Origin: Dehalococcoidia bacterium
GTDB taxonomy: Bacteria > Chloroflexota > Dehalococcoidia > Dehalococcoidales > UBA5760
Assembly (NCBI GenBank): GCA_011176655.1
Contig: DUEB01000029.1
Location: forward strand, 1-6,673
Direction: 5' to 3'
Length of the DNA: 6,673 nucleotides
The position numbers and the translations under genes are program-made. The notes beneath the pieces were generated by a model. It was not told where the DNA came from. It was given only the letters and a program-made list of their open reading frames with translations, and searched no databases. Positions 6,178 to 6,673 of the stretch are shown here, piece after piece. How positions within the stretch are numbered: the stretch's first letter is position 1; each line of letters starts with the position of its first letter.

Positions 6178-6673
6178 ATGGCTCAGAAGGTAGCTATTAT
6201 TACCGATAGTAGCGCCTGTATTCCCGGTGAGCTGCTGAGGCAGTATCGCATCGGGCTGGTGCCGCTTAACGTTATTATCGGGCACAAGACCTATCAGGAT
6301 GGGGTGGATATCACCCCCACGGAGTTTTATGCCCTCCTCCGGGAGACGGAAGAGCTGCCCATGACATCACACTCTTCGCCGGGGGCGCACCTTGAGGCCT
6401 ATCGCCAGGCCAGCCAGATAGCCCCCAGTATTCTCTGTATCACCCTCTCGGCCAGTTTTAGCGGGCAGTTCAGCTCGGCGCAGGTGGCCAGGGAGCTGGC
6501 CGGGGAGTCTCTCCCCGGGGTAGCCATCGAGGTTCTTGATTGTGGCACGGCGGCGGCCGCCCAGGGGCTGGTGGTGCTGGCGGCGGCCAGGGCAGCCGCT
6601 TCGGGGTGGAGCCTGGGTGAGGTGGTGGAGAAGGCTAAGAGAGTGGCTGAGCGCGTGCACCTGGTAGCTATGG
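6178..6673 (+). CDS. DegV family protein, 3' end outside window
   Basis: The first 165 codons of a DegV-family gene; full-length members are about 280 aa, so roughly the N-terminal 60% is visible. DegV proteins bind a fatty acid in a cleft between two domains, and some act as FakB-type partners of fatty-acid kinase; the role of this one is unknown. Visible motifs are VAIITDSSA near the N-terminus, PLNVIIGHKTYQDGVDITP, MTSHSSPGAHLEAY at the place of the usual TSxPSP ligand motif, TLSASFSGQFSSA (the usual SGTY/SA region), and VLDCGTAAAAQGLVV in place of the common DSxxxS...G segment. ATG 6178 is the only usable start: its frame is open back to a TGA at 6121-6123 with no other ATG, GTG or TTG. 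A G-rich weak SD (GGGGTGGG, 6161-6168) precedes it. It is transcribed divergently from the hdr genes and there is no sign of a functional link to them. Confidence 0.9.
   Translation, partial: MAQKVAIITDSSACIPGELLRQYRIGLVPLNVIIGHKTYQDGVDITPTEFYALLRETEELPMTSHSSPGAHLEAYRQASQIAPSILCITLSASFSGQFSSAQVARELAGESLPGVAIEVLDCGTAAAAQGLVVLAAARAAASGWSLGEVVEKAKRVAERVHLVAM

Noticed and set aside
6367..6660. 97-codon open frame on the minus strand
   Set aside because: It is antisense to the DegV-family gene, has low complexity and shows no motif.

Overview
The window encodes an anaerobic, iron-sulfur-based electron-transfer module. Five of its six genes carry flavin or Fe-S motifs of the Hdr/Flx (heterodisulfide reductase / flavin oxidoreductase) type. 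The sixth is a DegV-family gene cut by the right edge. The DNA is fairly GC-rich and has bacterial gene organisation: very short intergenic gaps, Shine-Dalgarno sites and sigma70-like promoters. The gene set suits a strict anaerobe. A Chloroflexota/Dehalococcoidia-like bacterium is my best guess from the look of the proteins, with Desulfobacterota as an alternative. This is inference, not a search result.

Left part (1-2696, + strand): three tightly packed genes. They are a 5'-truncated FrhB-like/4Fe-4S protein (FlxC-like), a 4Fe-4S dicluster beta subunit of the AsrA/HydB/FlxB type, and an FAD/NAD(P)-binding, [2Fe-2S] reductase subunit of the AsrB/HydG/FlxA type. Together they look like an input module that would take electrons from NAD(P)H and pass them along Fe-S clusters.

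Centre (2691-2848): the plus-strand operon meets a minus-strand operon tail to tail. The last ~64 bp of hdrA are present a second time, 77 bp further on, as a decayed fragment between the two convergent operons. This repeat is the most unusual sequence feature in the window. I see no convincing intrinsic terminator here.

Right-centre (2772-5898, - strand): a two-gene operon, an HdrC-HdrB fusion (HdrD-like, 382 aa) followed after 13 nt by hdrA (654 aa, FAD plus many 4Fe-4S clusters). HdrA is the family's electron-bifurcating flavoprotein. The HdrB-like part would hold the disulfide-reducing cluster site.

Right (5899-6673): a 279-bp divergent intergenic region holds a good sigma70-like promoter facing hdr and a weaker extended -10 promoter facing degV, then the 5' part of a DegV-family gene.

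The likely joint function is NAD(P)H-linked flavin-based electron bifurcation (or confurcation) between NAD(P)H, ferredoxin and a disulfide or other thiol acceptor, as in the Flx-Hdr complexes of sulfate reducers and fermenters. The MvhD/FlxD linker expected in such complexes is not in the window and may lie just left of it. No hydrogenase catalytic subunit, siroheme sulfite reductase, dsrC, RNA gene, CRISPR array or insertion sequence was seen.
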